From: Burkholderiaceae bacterium
GTDB taxonomy: Bacteria; Pseudomonadota; Gammaproteobacteria; Burkholderiales; Burkholderiaceae_D
NCBI GenBank assembly: GCA_031291325.1
Contig: JARLJG010000016.1
Span: forward strand, 44,499-108,498
DNA: 64,000 nt
Direction of reading: 5' to 3'
A program made the translations under genes and the position numbers. How positions within the stretch are numbered: the first letter of the stretch is position 1; each line of letters begins with the position of its first letter. Of this stretch, positions 7,959-16,207 are shown in pieces. Below the pieces are notes generated by a model, which was not told where the DNA came from, made no database searches, and saw only the letters and a list, made by a program, of their open reading frames with translations.

Positions 7959-8921
7959 CTACGACGGCATCAACTTGCCGTTAAACCCGAGCTTGCCGAG
8001 CTTCACGCGCGCACTCTCCGCTTCATCCTTGCTGCCGAACGGGCCTACCCGTACCCGTATGCGCACACCCGCATCGGTCGGCACCTTTTGCACATACGAC
8101 TTGAACCCGGCTTCGGTCAACTTGCCTTGCAATTCGGTCACTTTTTCTTCCGATGCCAGCGCGGCCACCTGCACCACGAATTTGCCGGGCTTCTTGTCGG
8201 CGCTCGGCTTGGCATCGCTGTCCTTGCCGTCCAGGATCGCAGCGGCGCGGGCATCGTCGTGCTCGGGTTTCGCTTGCGGCTTGGGCTCGGCGGCGTGCTC
8301 CACCTTCACTGGCGGCTTGACCTCGGCAGCTTCATGCGCCGGTTCTTGCGGCTTGACTTTGACGGAGGCGACAGCAGCCGCGCCGGCGGGCGTCACAGTG
8401 GTGGGCGGACTGGCGGTTTGCGCCGGCATTTTAACAGGAGTTGCGGCAGGCGGTGTGGCAGCGGCAGCATTCGGCTTGGGCATCTGCACCAGTTGTTCCT
8501 GCTGGCCGAGGGAGGCCGCCGCCGACACCGAAGCGGCAGGCGCGCTGGCAGCGTTGGGGGGTGGCGCTGTCGTTGTCGCTGAAGCTGGCGCCGCAGCCGG
8601 CAGCGCGGCGCCTGGCTTGTCCTTGGACGGGATCTGGACCGCAATATCTTCGGACACGGGCTTCGGCTCGGAATCGAGGATCATCGGCAAACCGATAATC
8701 ATCGCCAACACCAACGCGACCGCGCCAACCAGGCGGCGACGTGCGCGCTTCTTTTCGGGCAATACGGGATCGACCGGCGAATTCGCTTCCTTGGTCGACT
8801 TGCCGGATTTGCGTTTGCGTCCGCGCGCCAGTTGCGACTCCTCCTCGGCGCGCGAATAAAATTCGCCTTCGCCGGATGGAGTTTCCTGCTTGCTTTTACG
8901 GAGGAACGAGAACAAGCCCAT
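7959..8921 (-). CDS. dedD: SPOR-domain protein, DedD-like
   Basis: 320 residues. A charged cytoplasmic N-terminus (residues 1-62) is followed by one membrane helix (about 64-82, LVGAVALVLAMIIGLPMIL), a long Ala/Pro-rich periplasmic linker and a C-terminal SPOR domain beginning KKPGKFVVQVAALASEEKVTELQGKL and ending RVGPFGSKDEAESARVKLGKLG. SPOR domains bind denuded peptidoglycan glycan strands at the septum. It lies 18 bases after folC and 14 before cvpA. The linker is low-complexity and carries no enzymatic motif. Confidence 0.93.
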   Translation of the reverse strand: MGLFSFLRKSKQETPSGEGEFYSRAEEESQLARGRKRKSGKSTKEANSPVDPVLPEKKRARRRLVGAVALVLAMIIGLPMILDSEPKPVSEDIAVQIPSKDKPGAALPAAAPASATTTAPPPNAASAPAASVSAAASLGQQEQLVQMPKPNAAAATPPAATPVKMPAQTASPPTTVTPAGAAAVASVKVKPQEPAHEAAEVKPPVKVEHAAEPKPQAKPEHDDARAAAILDGKDSDAKPSADKKPGKFVVQVAALASEEKVTELQGKLTEAGFKSYVQKVPTDAGVRIRVRVGPFGSKDEAESARVKLGKLGFNGKLMPS

Positions 8922-8939
8922 GCAATCAATATCGAGTTA

Positions 8940-10232
8940 TCAACGATTTCGGGCCGACATCACGCCGGCGACGGTCAAGAACGATCCGAAAACCACAATT
9001 CTATCATCCTCCCTCGCTCGGCTCATCGCATTTGCGTAAGCATCTGCCGGCGACGTGAATTTTTCGATACTTTTCTCTTCGCCCGGCTGCTGATTCGGCG
9101 TCACGCCGGCTCGCAATAATTTTTCTTCGATCTGTTGCGCGCTTGCCGCACGCGGCAGCGGCAAATCGGTCACGCACCAATGGTCGACGATGCCTTTCAA
9201 CTGCGCAATCACGCCGTCGATATCCTTATCCAGCATAGAACCAAACACTGCAAAAGTGAATCGATGAAATCCCATATTGCCGAGATTTTGCGCCAGCGCT
9301 GCCGCCGCATGCGGATTATGCGCGACATCGAGCACCACCGTCGGTCGCCCCGGCAACACCTGGAAACGCCCCGGCAGATCGACCATCGTCAAGCCGTTGC
9401 GCACTTCCTGCGCGCCGACCGGCAAGCGGTCGCGCAATACTTCGAGCGCCGCCAGCACTGCCGACGCATTCAATAGCTGATTGGCGCCGCGCAGGTTCGG
9501 ATAGCCGAGCGAATTGCGGCGTTGTCCGCGACCGCCGTAATTCCATTGCTGCTTGTCGCCGGAATAGTTGAAATCGCGCCCGAATAGCCACAGGTCGGCG
9601 CCGATCTGTTCTGCATGCTGCACCAGCGATTGCGGCGCCACCGGATCGGCGCAGATCGCAGGTTTGCCGGCACGGAAGATTCCGGCTTTCTCGAAACCGA
9701 TCTTTTCGCGCGTGTCGCCGAGGTAATCGACGTGGTCGATATCGACGCTGGTGACAATCGCAACGTCGCCGTCGAACACGTTGACGGCATCGAGCCGTCC
9801 ACCCAGGCCGACTTCGAGGATCACCGCATCCAGATCCTGCTGCGCAAACAAATGCACGATGGCCAACGTGGTGAATTCAAAATAGGTGAGCGAAATATCG
9901 CCGCGCGCCGCTTCGACCGCCTCGAAACTGGCGATCAAGGCCGCATCGGACGCGCATTCGCCGCGCAGCCGCGCGCGCTCGTTGAAATGCAGGAAATGCG
10001 GCTTGATATACAGGCCGACGCGGTAACCGGCGCGCAACAGGATCGATTCCAGCATCGCGCAGGTGGAACCCTTGCCGTTGGTGCCGCCGACCACGATCAC
10101 CGGACATTTAAAGCGGATGGCTAGCCGCTCCTTGACCTGGGCGACACGCTCCAGGCCGAGGTCGATGGCCTTGAAGTGGCGCGACTCCAGCAAGGCGAGC
10201 CAGTCTGCGAGTGTGGTGGGATTGCTTTGCAT
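8940..10232 (-). CDS. folC: bifunctional dihydrofolate/folylpolyglutamate synthase
   Basis: 430 residues. VVGGTNGKGSTCAML is the ATP P-loop of the Mur-ligase-like family, SVDIDHVDYLGDTREKIGFEKAGI carries the conserved metal-binding and carbamylated-lysine region, and VVLDVAHNPHAAAAL starts the C-terminal domain. The enzyme adds glutamate to dihydropteroate and to folates. It heads the folC-dedD-cvpA-purF series and is separated from accD by a terminator and a long inverted-repeat element. Confidence 0.97.
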   Translation of the reverse strand: MQSNPTTLADWLALLESRHFKAIDLGLERVAQVKERLAIRFKCPVIVVGGTNGKGSTCAMLESILLRAGYRVGLYIKPHFLHFNERARLRGECASDAALIASFEAVEAARGDISLTYFEFTTLAIVHLFAQQDLDAVILEVGLGGRLDAVNVFDGDVAIVTSVDIDHVDYLGDTREKIGFEKAGIFRAGKPAICADPVAPQSLVQHAEQIGADLWLFGRDFNYSGDKQQWNYGGRGQRRNSLGYPNLRGANQLLNASAVLAALEVLRDRLPVGAQEVRNGLTMVDLPGRFQVLPGRPTVVLDVAHNPHAAAALAQNLGNMGFHRFTFAVFGSMLDKDIDGVIAQLKGIVDHWCVTDLPLPRAASAQQIEEKLLRAGVTPNQQPGEEKSIEKFTSPADAYANAMSRAREDDRIVVFGSFLTVAGVMSARNR

Positions 10233-10248
10233 CTTATGTTACGCGCCG

Positions 10249-10518
10249 TGCTCCCCTCTCCCGCAGGCGGGAGAGGGGTGGGGCGGGCCGCGTAGGCTGA
10301 GGGCCGTTGATCGAAGAGAAGCCGTCAACATCCGATAAATCATTTCCATTAATGCCTCGTTATTCCAAAAACGCAATGCGGCGATACCATGTGCATGCCA
10401 CTATTCGCTATAGCTGCTATCCGGGAAGTGCTCCACAATTATTCTTCCTTTCTTCGATCAATCGCCCTCAGCCTACGCGGCCCGCCCCACCCCTCTCCCG
10501 CCTGCGGGAGAGGGGAGC
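10249..10518. repeat. 270-bp snap-back element with 69-bp terminal inverted repeats
   Basis: Bases 10249-10317 and 10450-10518 are inverted copies of each other matching at about 67 of 69 positions. Each arm contains its own smaller palindrome, CCCTCTCCCGCAGGCGGGAGAGGG-type (split by the central GC), followed by a GGGCGGGCCGCGTAGGCTGAGGG stretch. The 132-bp middle (10318-10449) has no ORF. Size and structure are those of a palindromic intergenic element rather than a coding transposon; no transposase is present. Related half-elements occur at about 11.87, 20.96, 48.95 and 53.10 kb. Confidence 0.8.
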
Positions 10519-10571
10519 AAAGTGCATCGCGTGAGTAAGCATCCCAAAGCACATATGGCGATGATTTGAAA

Positions 10572-10599
10572 ATTAAAAAGCCCGGATGGTCCGGGCTTT
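10572..10599 (-). terminator. intrinsic terminator of accD
   Basis: On the minus strand AGCCCGGA and TCCGGGCT pair around a short loop (10597-10579) and are followed by TTTTTAATTTT. It lies about 20 bases after the accD stop. Confidence 0.9.
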
Positions 10600-10618
10600 G
10601 CGTAAATGGTGCAGGAGT

Positions 10619-11491
10619 TCAGGCCAACACGTCCGCCGGCTGATTCTGCAGCAAAGCCAGCAAATGCGCGATTTCTTCACGCATTTTGCGACGGTCGACG
10701 ATCATGTCGATTGCGCCCTTCTGGATCAGGAATTCGGCCCGCTGGAAGCCTTCCGGCAATTTTTCGCGCACGGTGCTTTCGATCACGCGCGGGCCGGCAA
10801 AGCCGATCAAGGCTTTCGGTTCGGCCATCACGATGTCGCCCAGGAAGGCGAACGAAGCCGACACCCCGCCCATGGTCGGATCGGTCAATACCGAAATAAA
10901 CGGCAATTTCTTTTCCGCAAGCTTGGTCAAGATAGCCGTGGTTTTCGCCATTTGCATCAATGACAACAAGCCTTCTTGCATACGAGCACCGCCGGTTGCT
11001 GTAATACAAATAAGCGGCACTTTTTGTTCCAGCGCGACTTGCGCAGCGCGCACAAAGCGTTCGCCGACCACCGAACCCATCGATCCGCCCATGAATTCAA
11101 ACTCGAAGCAGGCGACCACGACCGGCAAGCTCATGATGGAGCCGCCCAGCACGATCAACGCATCGGTCTCGCCGGTGGCGTCCATCGCCGCTTTCAAGCG
11201 GTCCGGGTATTTTTTGCTGTCCTTGAATTTGAGCGTGTCGACCGGCAATGCCTCTTGTCCGATTTCATAGCGACCGCCGGCATCCAGCAGCGCATCCAGG
11301 CGATCGCGGGCGCGGATGCGCATGTGGTGATCGCATTTGGGGCAGACATGGATATTCGATTCGAGATCGGTGCGGTACAACACTGCTTCGCAAGACGGGC
11401 ACTTGACCCACAATCCCTCGGGAATCGACTTGCGGGTCGCGGCTTCTGACCGCTGAATACGGGGGGGCAATAGTTTTTCCAGCCAACTCAT
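10619..11491 (-). CDS. accD: acetyl-CoA carboxylase carboxyltransferase subunit beta
   Basis: 290 residues. The N-terminal zinc ribbon is visible as CPSC near residue 34 and CPKC near residue 53. The crotonase-like carboxyltransferase domain contains [21 protein letters not shown] and [17 protein letters not shown], which help form the acetyl-CoA site. It works with AccA, encoded at 54977-55954 in this window, to transfer CO2 from carboxybiotin to acetyl-CoA. As in other Burkholderiales it lies between trpA and folC, but here a toxin-antitoxin pair and an orphan RHH gene separate it from trpA. Confidence 0.98.
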   Translation of the reverse strand: MSWLEKLLPPRIQRSEAATRKSIPEGLWVKCPSCEAVLYRTDLESNIHVCPKCDHHMRIRARDRLDALLDAGGRYEIGQEALPVDTLKFKDSKKYPDRLKAAMDATGETDALIVLGGSIMSLPVVVACFEFEFMGGSMGSVVGERFVRAAQVALEQKVPLICITATGGARMQEGLLSLMQMAKTTAILTKLAEKKLPFISVLTDPTMGGVSASFAFLGDIVMAEPKALIGFAGPRVIESTVREKLPEGFQRAEFLIQKGAIDMIVDRRKMREEIAHLLALLQNQPADVLA

Positions 11492-11576
11492 GGAAACCTC
11501 TTTTCAAATTTGACCTGCCGCATTGTACAGCCGCTTGGCGAATGCGCCAAGTTTTGGCAGATTAACAATACACAGA

Positions 11577-11801
11577 TCAATGACCGCCGGTTTGGCTATC
11601 AAGTCGATCCAATATGTCCAACGCCGTCTGTACGTCACCTTGAATCGCCAATGCGCGGAACCGATTTTCCGTATCCCACGCTGCCAGTGCCTGCGCGCTC
11701 ATTTCTTCCATCAGCTTATTAACGCTTAAGCCACGGCTCCGAGCAAGCGTTTTCAAGCGCAAAGCGGTGCTTTCCGGCAAACGGATTGTGAGTGTGGTCA
11801 T
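11577..11801 (-). CDS. ribbon-helix-helix (CopG/HicB-type) antitoxin-like protein, orphan
   Basis: 74 residues from ATG 11801, which has GGAG eight bases upstream. The N-terminus TTLTIRLPESTALRLKTLARSRGLSVNKLMEEM is a ribbon-helix-helix DNA-binding domain: a beta-strand with alternating residues followed by two helices. Short RHH proteins of this type are usually antitoxins. No toxin gene is found on either side: accD starts 86 bases downstream and a repeat-like stretch lies upstream. It may be a remnant or a stand-alone regulator. Confidence 0.75.
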   Translation of the reverse strand: MTTLTIRLPESTALRLKTLARSRGLSVNKLMEEMSAQALAAWDTENRFRALAIQGDVQTALDILDRLDSQTGGH

Positions 11802-11857
11802 CGCATTTTCTCCAAATTGCAGGGCCAACGCATCAAATTCAGCGCATAATCAGGCAC

Positions 11858-11990
11858 TTACGCCCCTTCCCCCTTGCAGGGGGAAGGTTGGGATGGGGGT
11901 AGAGTGTCCAAATTACCGCATCACGTATCTCGACCGCCCTACCCCTCCCTACGCGGGCCGCCCTAACCCTCCCCCTTTGTATGGACCCTG
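11858..11990. repeat. GC-rich palindromic repeat relative
   Basis: CCCCTTCCCCCTTGCAGGGGGAAGG forms a hairpin when split at its centre (about 11863-11887), and a second block, CCCTACCCCTCCCTACGCGG followed by GCCCTAACCCTCCCCC, lies at about 11937-11976. Composition and order resemble the 10.25-kb element, but the arms do not match each other well, so this looks like a decayed or different family member. Confidence 0.5.
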
Positions 11991-12044
11991 CTCCAAATCG
12001 GCTTTTTTGTCACTCAACACGAAAATTATGCTAATCTAACCAAT

Positions 12045-12248
12045 ATGTCTACCGCCCTCTCTCCCATCGTTTCGGAATTCGACACAGCCGAACAAGCCGA
12101 ATCATATGACCGTTGGCTTCGCGCCAAGGTGCAAAGATCGCTGGAAGATCCGCGCCCAAGCATCCCTCACGACCAAGTGATGGCGAAGGTTCAAGCCATT
12201 ATCGACGCCAAGCGCAAAGAGAATGCTGCTCGTTCAGTGGCTGCGTGA
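12045..12248 (+). CDS. RelB/StbD-type antitoxin
   Basis: 67 residues. The pattern EFDTAEQAESYDRWLRAKVQ followed by RPSIPHDQVMAKVQAIIDAK is characteristic of the short RelB-type antitoxins paired with ParE-like toxins. The C-terminal helix is expected to wrap around the toxin. Its 3' end overlaps the start of the toxin gene by 26 bases, indicating translational coupling. TATGCTAAT just upstream may be the -10 box. Confidence 0.85.
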   Translation: MSTALSPIVSEFDTAEQAESYDRWLRAKVQRSLEDPRPSIPHDQVMAKVQAIIDAKRKENAARSVAA

Positions 12249-12498
12249 GGCTGAAGACGATCTTGTCGAAATCGTTTCTTTCATCGCCGACCGCGACGAA
12301 ATCGCGGCACAGCGCCTGAAAGATGCCATCGAGTTCGCTGCGTCAAGAGTTCCCGAACATCCTTACCTGTATCGCCTCGGCGTAGTTCCAGGCACACGCG
12401 AAATCGTTGTTCACCCCAATTACATCGTTGTATATCGCATCGCGTCGACGTGCGTTGAAATTGTCAACGTGGTGCATGCTCGACAAGAGTATCCCTGA
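12223..12498 (+). CDS. RelE/ParE family toxin
   Basis: 91 residues. The N-terminus VQWLREAEDDLVEIVSFIADRD and the C-terminal VPGTREIVVHPNYIVVYRI...VEIVNVVHARQEYP match the ParE/RelE fold, including the conserved R and Y near the last beta-strands and the RQ ending. Family members either inhibit gyrase or cleave mRNA on the ribosome; the sequence alone does not decide. It forms a two-gene type II toxin-antitoxin module with the overlapping gene upstream, placed between trpA and accD. Confidence 0.87.
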   Translation: MLLVQWLREAEDDLVEIVSFIADRDEIAAQRLKDAIEFAASRVPEHPYLYRLGVVPGTREIVVHPNYIVVYRIASTCVEIVNVVHARQEYP

Positions 12499-12518
12499 CG
12501 CCCTGTCTCCATAGCAAT

Positions 12519-12552
12519 AAGCAGGGCGAAAAAGGGTATTTCCGCCCTGCTT
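12519..12552. terminator. hairpin between the converging ParE and trpA genes
   Basis: AAGCAGGGCG (12519-12528) and CGCCCTGCTT (12543-12552) are perfect 10-bp inverted arms around a 14-base loop. It lies between two convergent stop codons and could terminate from both sides, though neither side has a long T-tract. Confidence 0.55.
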
Positions 12553-12581
12553 GCAGAAGATCAAGTCATTACTTGGTGGGC

Positions 12582-13379
12582 TTACTCGTCCAGCGCCTTG
12601 CGTATCCCGCCCAAAAACGTCCGCACCGCATCGACCGCCTTCTCGCGCGGCGAATTTTCCAGTTCCTGGATGATGCGGCTGCCGATGACGACTGCATCCG
12701 ATACCGTCGCCACCGCCTTGGCCGTGGCGGCGTCGCGGATGCCGAAGCCGACGCCGATTGGCAGTTTTACATGCTTGCGGATCGCTGCCAGGCGTTGCGC
12801 GACTTCCGTGGTGTCGATATTGGCAGCGCCGGTCACGCCCTTCAACGACACGTAATAGCTGAAGCCGCTGCCGACCTTGGCGACTTGCTCGATGCGCTCT
12901 TCGGTCGAGGTCGGCGATAGCAGGAAGATCAAGTCCAGCCCGTTGGCGCGCATGCTTTGCGCGAATTCTTCGCATTCCTCGGGTGGATAATCGACCACGA
13001 TGGTGCCGTCCACGCCCGCTTCTTTCGCGGCGTCGATATAGGCTTGCTGGCCGATGCGTTCGATCGGGTTGGCATAGCCCATCAGCACGATGGGCGTGCG
13101 GTCATTGGTCTTGCGAAATTCCGCGACAATGCCGAACACATCGCGGATGCCGATGCCGAATTTCAACGCCCGTTCGCAGGCGCGCTGGATCACCGGGCCT
13201 TCGGCCATCGGGTCGGAGAAAGGCACGCCGAGTTCGATCACGTCCGCGCCGCCTTCGACCAATGCATGCAGCAAGGGCAGCGTCAGTTCGGGCGCAGGGT
13301 CGCCGGCGGTGATGAAGGGAATCAGCGCCTTGCGCTTTTGTGCCGCCAGGGCGGCGAATGTGGCTTGGATTCTGGACAT
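12582..13379 (-). CDS. trpA: tryptophan synthase alpha chain
   Basis: 265 residues. [19 protein letters not shown] contains the catalytic glutamate (Glu49 type), [13 protein letters not shown] the catalytic aspartate region, and [15 protein letters not shown] the phosphate-binding loop. It cleaves indole-3-glycerol phosphate to indole, which passes to TrpB. The start lies three bases after the trpB stop, so the two are co-translated or tightly coupled. Confidence 0.98.
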   Translation of the reverse strand: MSRIQATFAALAAQKRKALIPFITAGDPAPELTLPLLHALVEGGADVIELGVPFSDPMAEGPVIQRACERALKFGIGIRDVFGIVAEFRKTNDRTPIVLMGYANPIERIGQQAYIDAAKEAGVDGTIVVDYPPEECEEFAQSMRANGLDLIFLLSPTSTEERIEQVAKVGSGFSYYVSLKGVTGAANIDTTEVAQRLAAIRKHVKLPIGVGFGIRDAATAKAVATVSDAVVIGSRIIQELENSPREKAVDAVRTFLGGIRKALDE

Positions 13380-13382
13380 GAT

Positions 13383-14645
13383 TTATACCGCCTTCTTCGC
13401 GCGTTCGGCCACTGTATGCATATCCTTGTCGCCGCGTCCGGACAAATTGACCAGGATGATCTTGTCCTTGGGCAGCGTCGCTGCGAACTTGGCCGCATAG
13501 GCCAGCGCATGGCTCGATTCCAGCGCCGGAATGATGCCTTCGATGCGGCAGCACTGATGGAATGCCGCTACCGCCTCGTCGTCGGTAATCGACACGTATT
13601 GCGCGCGCCCGCTATCTTTGAGCCACGCATGCTCGGGGCCGACGCCAGGGTAATCGAGGCCAGCCGACACCGAATGGGTTTCGATGATCTGGCCGTTGGC
13701 ATCTTGCAGCAGATAGGTGCGATTGCCATGCAGCACGCCGGGCGAACCAGCCAGCAGCGAAGCCGAATGACGCCCGGTTTCAAGGCCGTCGCCGGCTGCT
13801 TCGACGCCGATCAATTGCACATCCGGGTAGTCGATATACGGGTAAAAAATCCCCATCGCATTCGAGCCGCCGCCGATGCAGGCAATCACGTAATCCGGTT
13901 GGCGTCCGGCCAATTCCGGCATTTGTTCTATGCATTCGGCGCCGATCACCGACTGGAAGTCGCGCACCATCATCGGATACGGATGCGGGCCGGCAACCGT
14001 GCCGATGATGTAGAAGGTGTTTTCGACGTTGGTGACCCAGTCGCGCATCGCTTCGTTCAACGCATCCTTCAAGGTCTTGGAGCCGGATTCGACGGGGACG
14101 ACTTTCGCGCCCAGCAATTCCATCCGGTACACGTTCTGCACCTGGCGCTTGACATCTTCGCTGCCCATGTAGACCACGCATTCCATGCCGAAGCGGGCGC
14201 AGATGGTGGCGGTGGCGACGCCATGCTGGCCGGCGCCGGTTTCGGCGATCACGCGCTTCTTGCCCATGCGCTTGGCGAGCAGTGCTTGCCCGATCACGTT
14301 ATTGATCTTGTGTGCGCCGGTGTGGTTCAAGTCTTCGCGCTTGAAGTAAATCTGCGCGCCGCCGGCGATCTCGGACCAGCGCTTGGCGTGGTAGATCGGG
14401 CTGGGGCGACCGACGAAGTGTTTAAGTTCGCTGTGGAATTCGGCCAGGAATTCCGGGTCTTTGCTGTAATGCGCGTACGCGGCCTTGAGTTCGCTCAACG
14501 CATGGGTCAGCGTCTCGGAAACGAAGCTGCCGCCATACGGGCCGAAGTGGCCGCGTGCGTCGGGCAGGTTGTAATGGGCAGCTTGAATCACTGCCGCCGT
14601 GTGCAAATCAGTGCGCAGGTTGTCGCGCGGATTGATGATGGTCAT
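13383..14645 (-). CDS. trpB: tryptophan synthase beta chain
   Basis: 420 residues. The PLP lysine lies in [19 protein letters not shown] follows in the substrate loop, and GGGSNAMG is the phosphate-binding glycine loop. It condenses indole with serine. Upstream trpF ends nine bases away and downstream trpA begins three bases away, giving a trpF-trpB-trpA operon. Confidence 0.98.
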   Translation of the reverse strand: MTIINPRDNLRTDLHTAAVIQAAHYNLPDARGHFGPYGGSFVSETLTHALSELKAAYAHYSKDPEFLAEFHSELKHFVGRPSPIYHAKRWSEIAGGAQIYFKREDLNHTGAHKINNVIGQALLAKRMGKKRVIAETGAGQHGVATATICARFGMECVVYMGSEDVKRQVQNVYRMELLGAKVVPVESGSKTLKDALNEAMRDWVTNVENTFYIIGTVAGPHPYPMMVRDFQSVIGAECIEQMPELAGRQPDYVIACIGGGSNAMGIFYPYIDYPDVQLIGVEAAGDGLETGRHSASLLAGSPGVLHGNRTYLLQDANGQIIETHSVSAGLDYPGVGPEHAWLKDSGRAQYVSITDDEAVAAFHQCCRIEGIIPALESSHALAYAAKFAATLPKDKIILVNLSGRGDKDMHTVAERAKKAV

Positions 14646-14654
14646 AGAGTTCTC

Positions 14655-15320
14655 TCATGGGATGCTTGCATCTGCCGCCTGCACCGCGTCGACAAACGCG
14701 CGGATTTTGGCGACATCCTTGATGCCCTTGCTGTGTTCGACGCCACTGCTGACGTCGACCGCATACGGGCGCACGCGCAACAACGCCTCAGTGACGTTTT
14801 GCGCGTTCAAGCCACCACTTAAAACGACCCGAGGCGCGAGTTCTTCTGGAATGAGAGCCCAATCGAAAACCTTTCCACCACCGCCATAACCATCGACGAA
14901 TGCATCGAGCAGCAAGCCGGCGAACAATGGACTGGCTGCGCGATATTCGTGTTCGTATTCTAGCAAATCTTCCGACCGCAGTCCCGGTTGCACCCGAATC
15001 GCCCGCAAAAATGGCCGATTGACCGCCTTGGCTGCCGCGCAACACTGGTCCAGCGTCTCGTCGCCGTGGAATTGCAGGATCGACACCGGCGCTTGCGCGA
15101 CCACGGCGGCGACCTCCTCCGCACTGGCGTTGACGAACAAGCCGACGCTGCCGATGAACGGCGGCAGCGTGGCAATCAAGCCGGCTGCGGCTTGTGGCGC
15201 TATGTAGCGCGGGCTGGCTGGGTAAAACACGAAGCCGAGCGCATCGGCGCCGGCCGCCAGTGCCGCTTGCACGTCTTCGGGCCGCGTCAGGCCGCAAATT
15301 TTGATGCGGGTTCGGTGCAT
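14655..15320 (-). CDS. trpF: phosphoribosylanthranilate isomerase
   Basis: 221 residues forming a TIM barrel. KICGLTRPEDVQAAL carries the catalytic cysteine, LQFHGDE is a conserved central strand, LLDAFVDGYGGGGKVFDW holds the catalytic aspartate and loop, and VDVSSGVEHSKGIKD is the phosphate-binding end. It starts 21 bases after the truA stop, the usual truA-trpF order in betaproteobacteria. Confidence 0.97.
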   Translation of the reverse strand: MHRTRIKICGLTRPEDVQAALAAGADALGFVFYPASPRYIAPQAAAGLIATLPPFIGSVGLFVNASAEEVAAVVAQAPVSILQFHGDETLDQCCAAAKAVNRPFLRAIRVQPGLRSEDLLEYEHEYRAASPLFAGLLLDAFVDGYGGGGKVFDWALIPEELAPRVVLSGGLNAQNVTEALLRVRPYAVDVSSGVEHSKGIKDVAKIRAFVDAVQAADASIP

Positions 15321-15341
15321 AGGCTGGGTCGATTCGCAATT

Positions 15342-16154
15342 TTATGTCAGAAACGGCAACGCCACGTCTTCCTGCGGCAAGCCCCATGCCGGATCATAAT
15401 CGACTTTCGCCAGATACAGACCATCCGGCATGAAAGTGGGCGCCGCCCGTTCGCGCTGGCCGGCGTCGAGGACATCTTTTAGCCACTGCGCATCGCGCGC
15501 GCCGGTGCCGGTGAAAATGAGCGAACCGACGATGTTGCGCACCATGTGGTGCAAGAAAGCGCTGGCGCGCAGCGTGAACACGATCAAGTCGCCGCGCCGC
15601 ACGATGCGCACTTCGTGCATGGTCTTGACCGGCGACTTGGCCTGGCATTGCGACGAGCGGAATGCCGAAAAATCGTGCGTGCCGAGCAAATGATTTGCCG
15701 CAGCCTGCATCTTTTCGATATCGAGTGCACGGAAGACCCAACCGGCACGCCCGACCAGCAGCGGCGAACGCACGGGGTTGTTATACAGCAGGTAATGATA
15801 GGTGCGCGCACGGGCGGAAAACCGCGCATGGAAATCCTGGCCGTCGTTGCCGTCAATGCCGAAGCTGACATCCCAGGCCCAGCGCACCGCAATCGATGGC
15901 GGCAAATAGGCATTCAAGCCGCGCGTCCACGAAAACATGTCGCGCTCCAGTTCGGTATCGAAATGGACGATTTGCTCCAGTCCGTGCACCCCGGCGTCGG
16001 TGCGCCCGGCGCAGGTTGTCAGAATCTCGGTCTGCGCGAATTGCCGCAGCGCTGCCTGCAATTTATCCTGCACCGTGTTGCGCGTCGGTTGCGTCTGCCA
16101 GCCTTGCCAGGGGGAACCGTCGTATTGAACTCCGAGGGCGATGCGTTTCATCAT
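15342..16154 (-). CDS. truA: tRNA pseudouridine(38-40) synthase
   Basis: 270 residues from the first of two adjacent ATG codons (16154 or 16151). GRTDAGVHGLEQIVHFDTE contains the catalytic aspartate, and the N-terminus RIALGVQYDGSPWQGWQ is typical. It modifies uridines 38-40 of the tRNA anticodon stem-loop. No Shine-Dalgarno sequence is visible because the T-tract of the fimV terminator ends right before the ATG. Expression therefore depends on read-through or on a promoter inside fimV. Confidence 0.96.
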   Translation of the reverse strand: MMKRIALGVQYDGSPWQGWQTQPTRNTVQDKLQAALRQFAQTEILTTCAGRTDAGVHGLEQIVHFDTELERDMFSWTRGLNAYLPPSIAVRWAWDVSFGIDGNDGQDFHARFSARARTYHYLLYNNPVRSPLLVGRAGWVFRALDIEKMQAAANHLLGTHDFSAFRSSQCQAKSPVKTMHEVRIVRRGDLIVFTLRASAFLHHMVRNIVGSLIFTGTGARDAQWLKDVLDAGQRERAAPTFMPDGLYLAKVDYDPAWGLPQEDVALPFLT

Positions 16155-16158
16155 AATC

Positions 16159-16191
16159 AAAAACAAACGGGCGCATGATCGCGCCCGTTTG
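16159..16191 (-). terminator. intrinsic terminator of fimV abutting truA
   Basis: On the minus strand CAAACGGGCGC and GCGCCCGTTTG form an 11-bp perfect stem around GATCAT (16191-16164), followed by TTTTT. It begins about 16 bases after the fimV stop and ends five bases before the truA ATG. Confidence 0.9.
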
Positions 16192-16207
16192 GATAAAAAC
16201 AAATTGG

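Noticed and set aside
5833-8859. Very long plus-strand open frame (1008 codons) over purF-cvpA-dedD
   Set aside because: It is antisense to three clearly recognised genes. Its translation is Arg/His/Val-rich without domains, as expected for antisense frames in GC-rich DNA.
12957-14822. Plus-strand frame of 621 codons opposite trpA and trpB
   Set aside because: Antisense shadow of two core genes.
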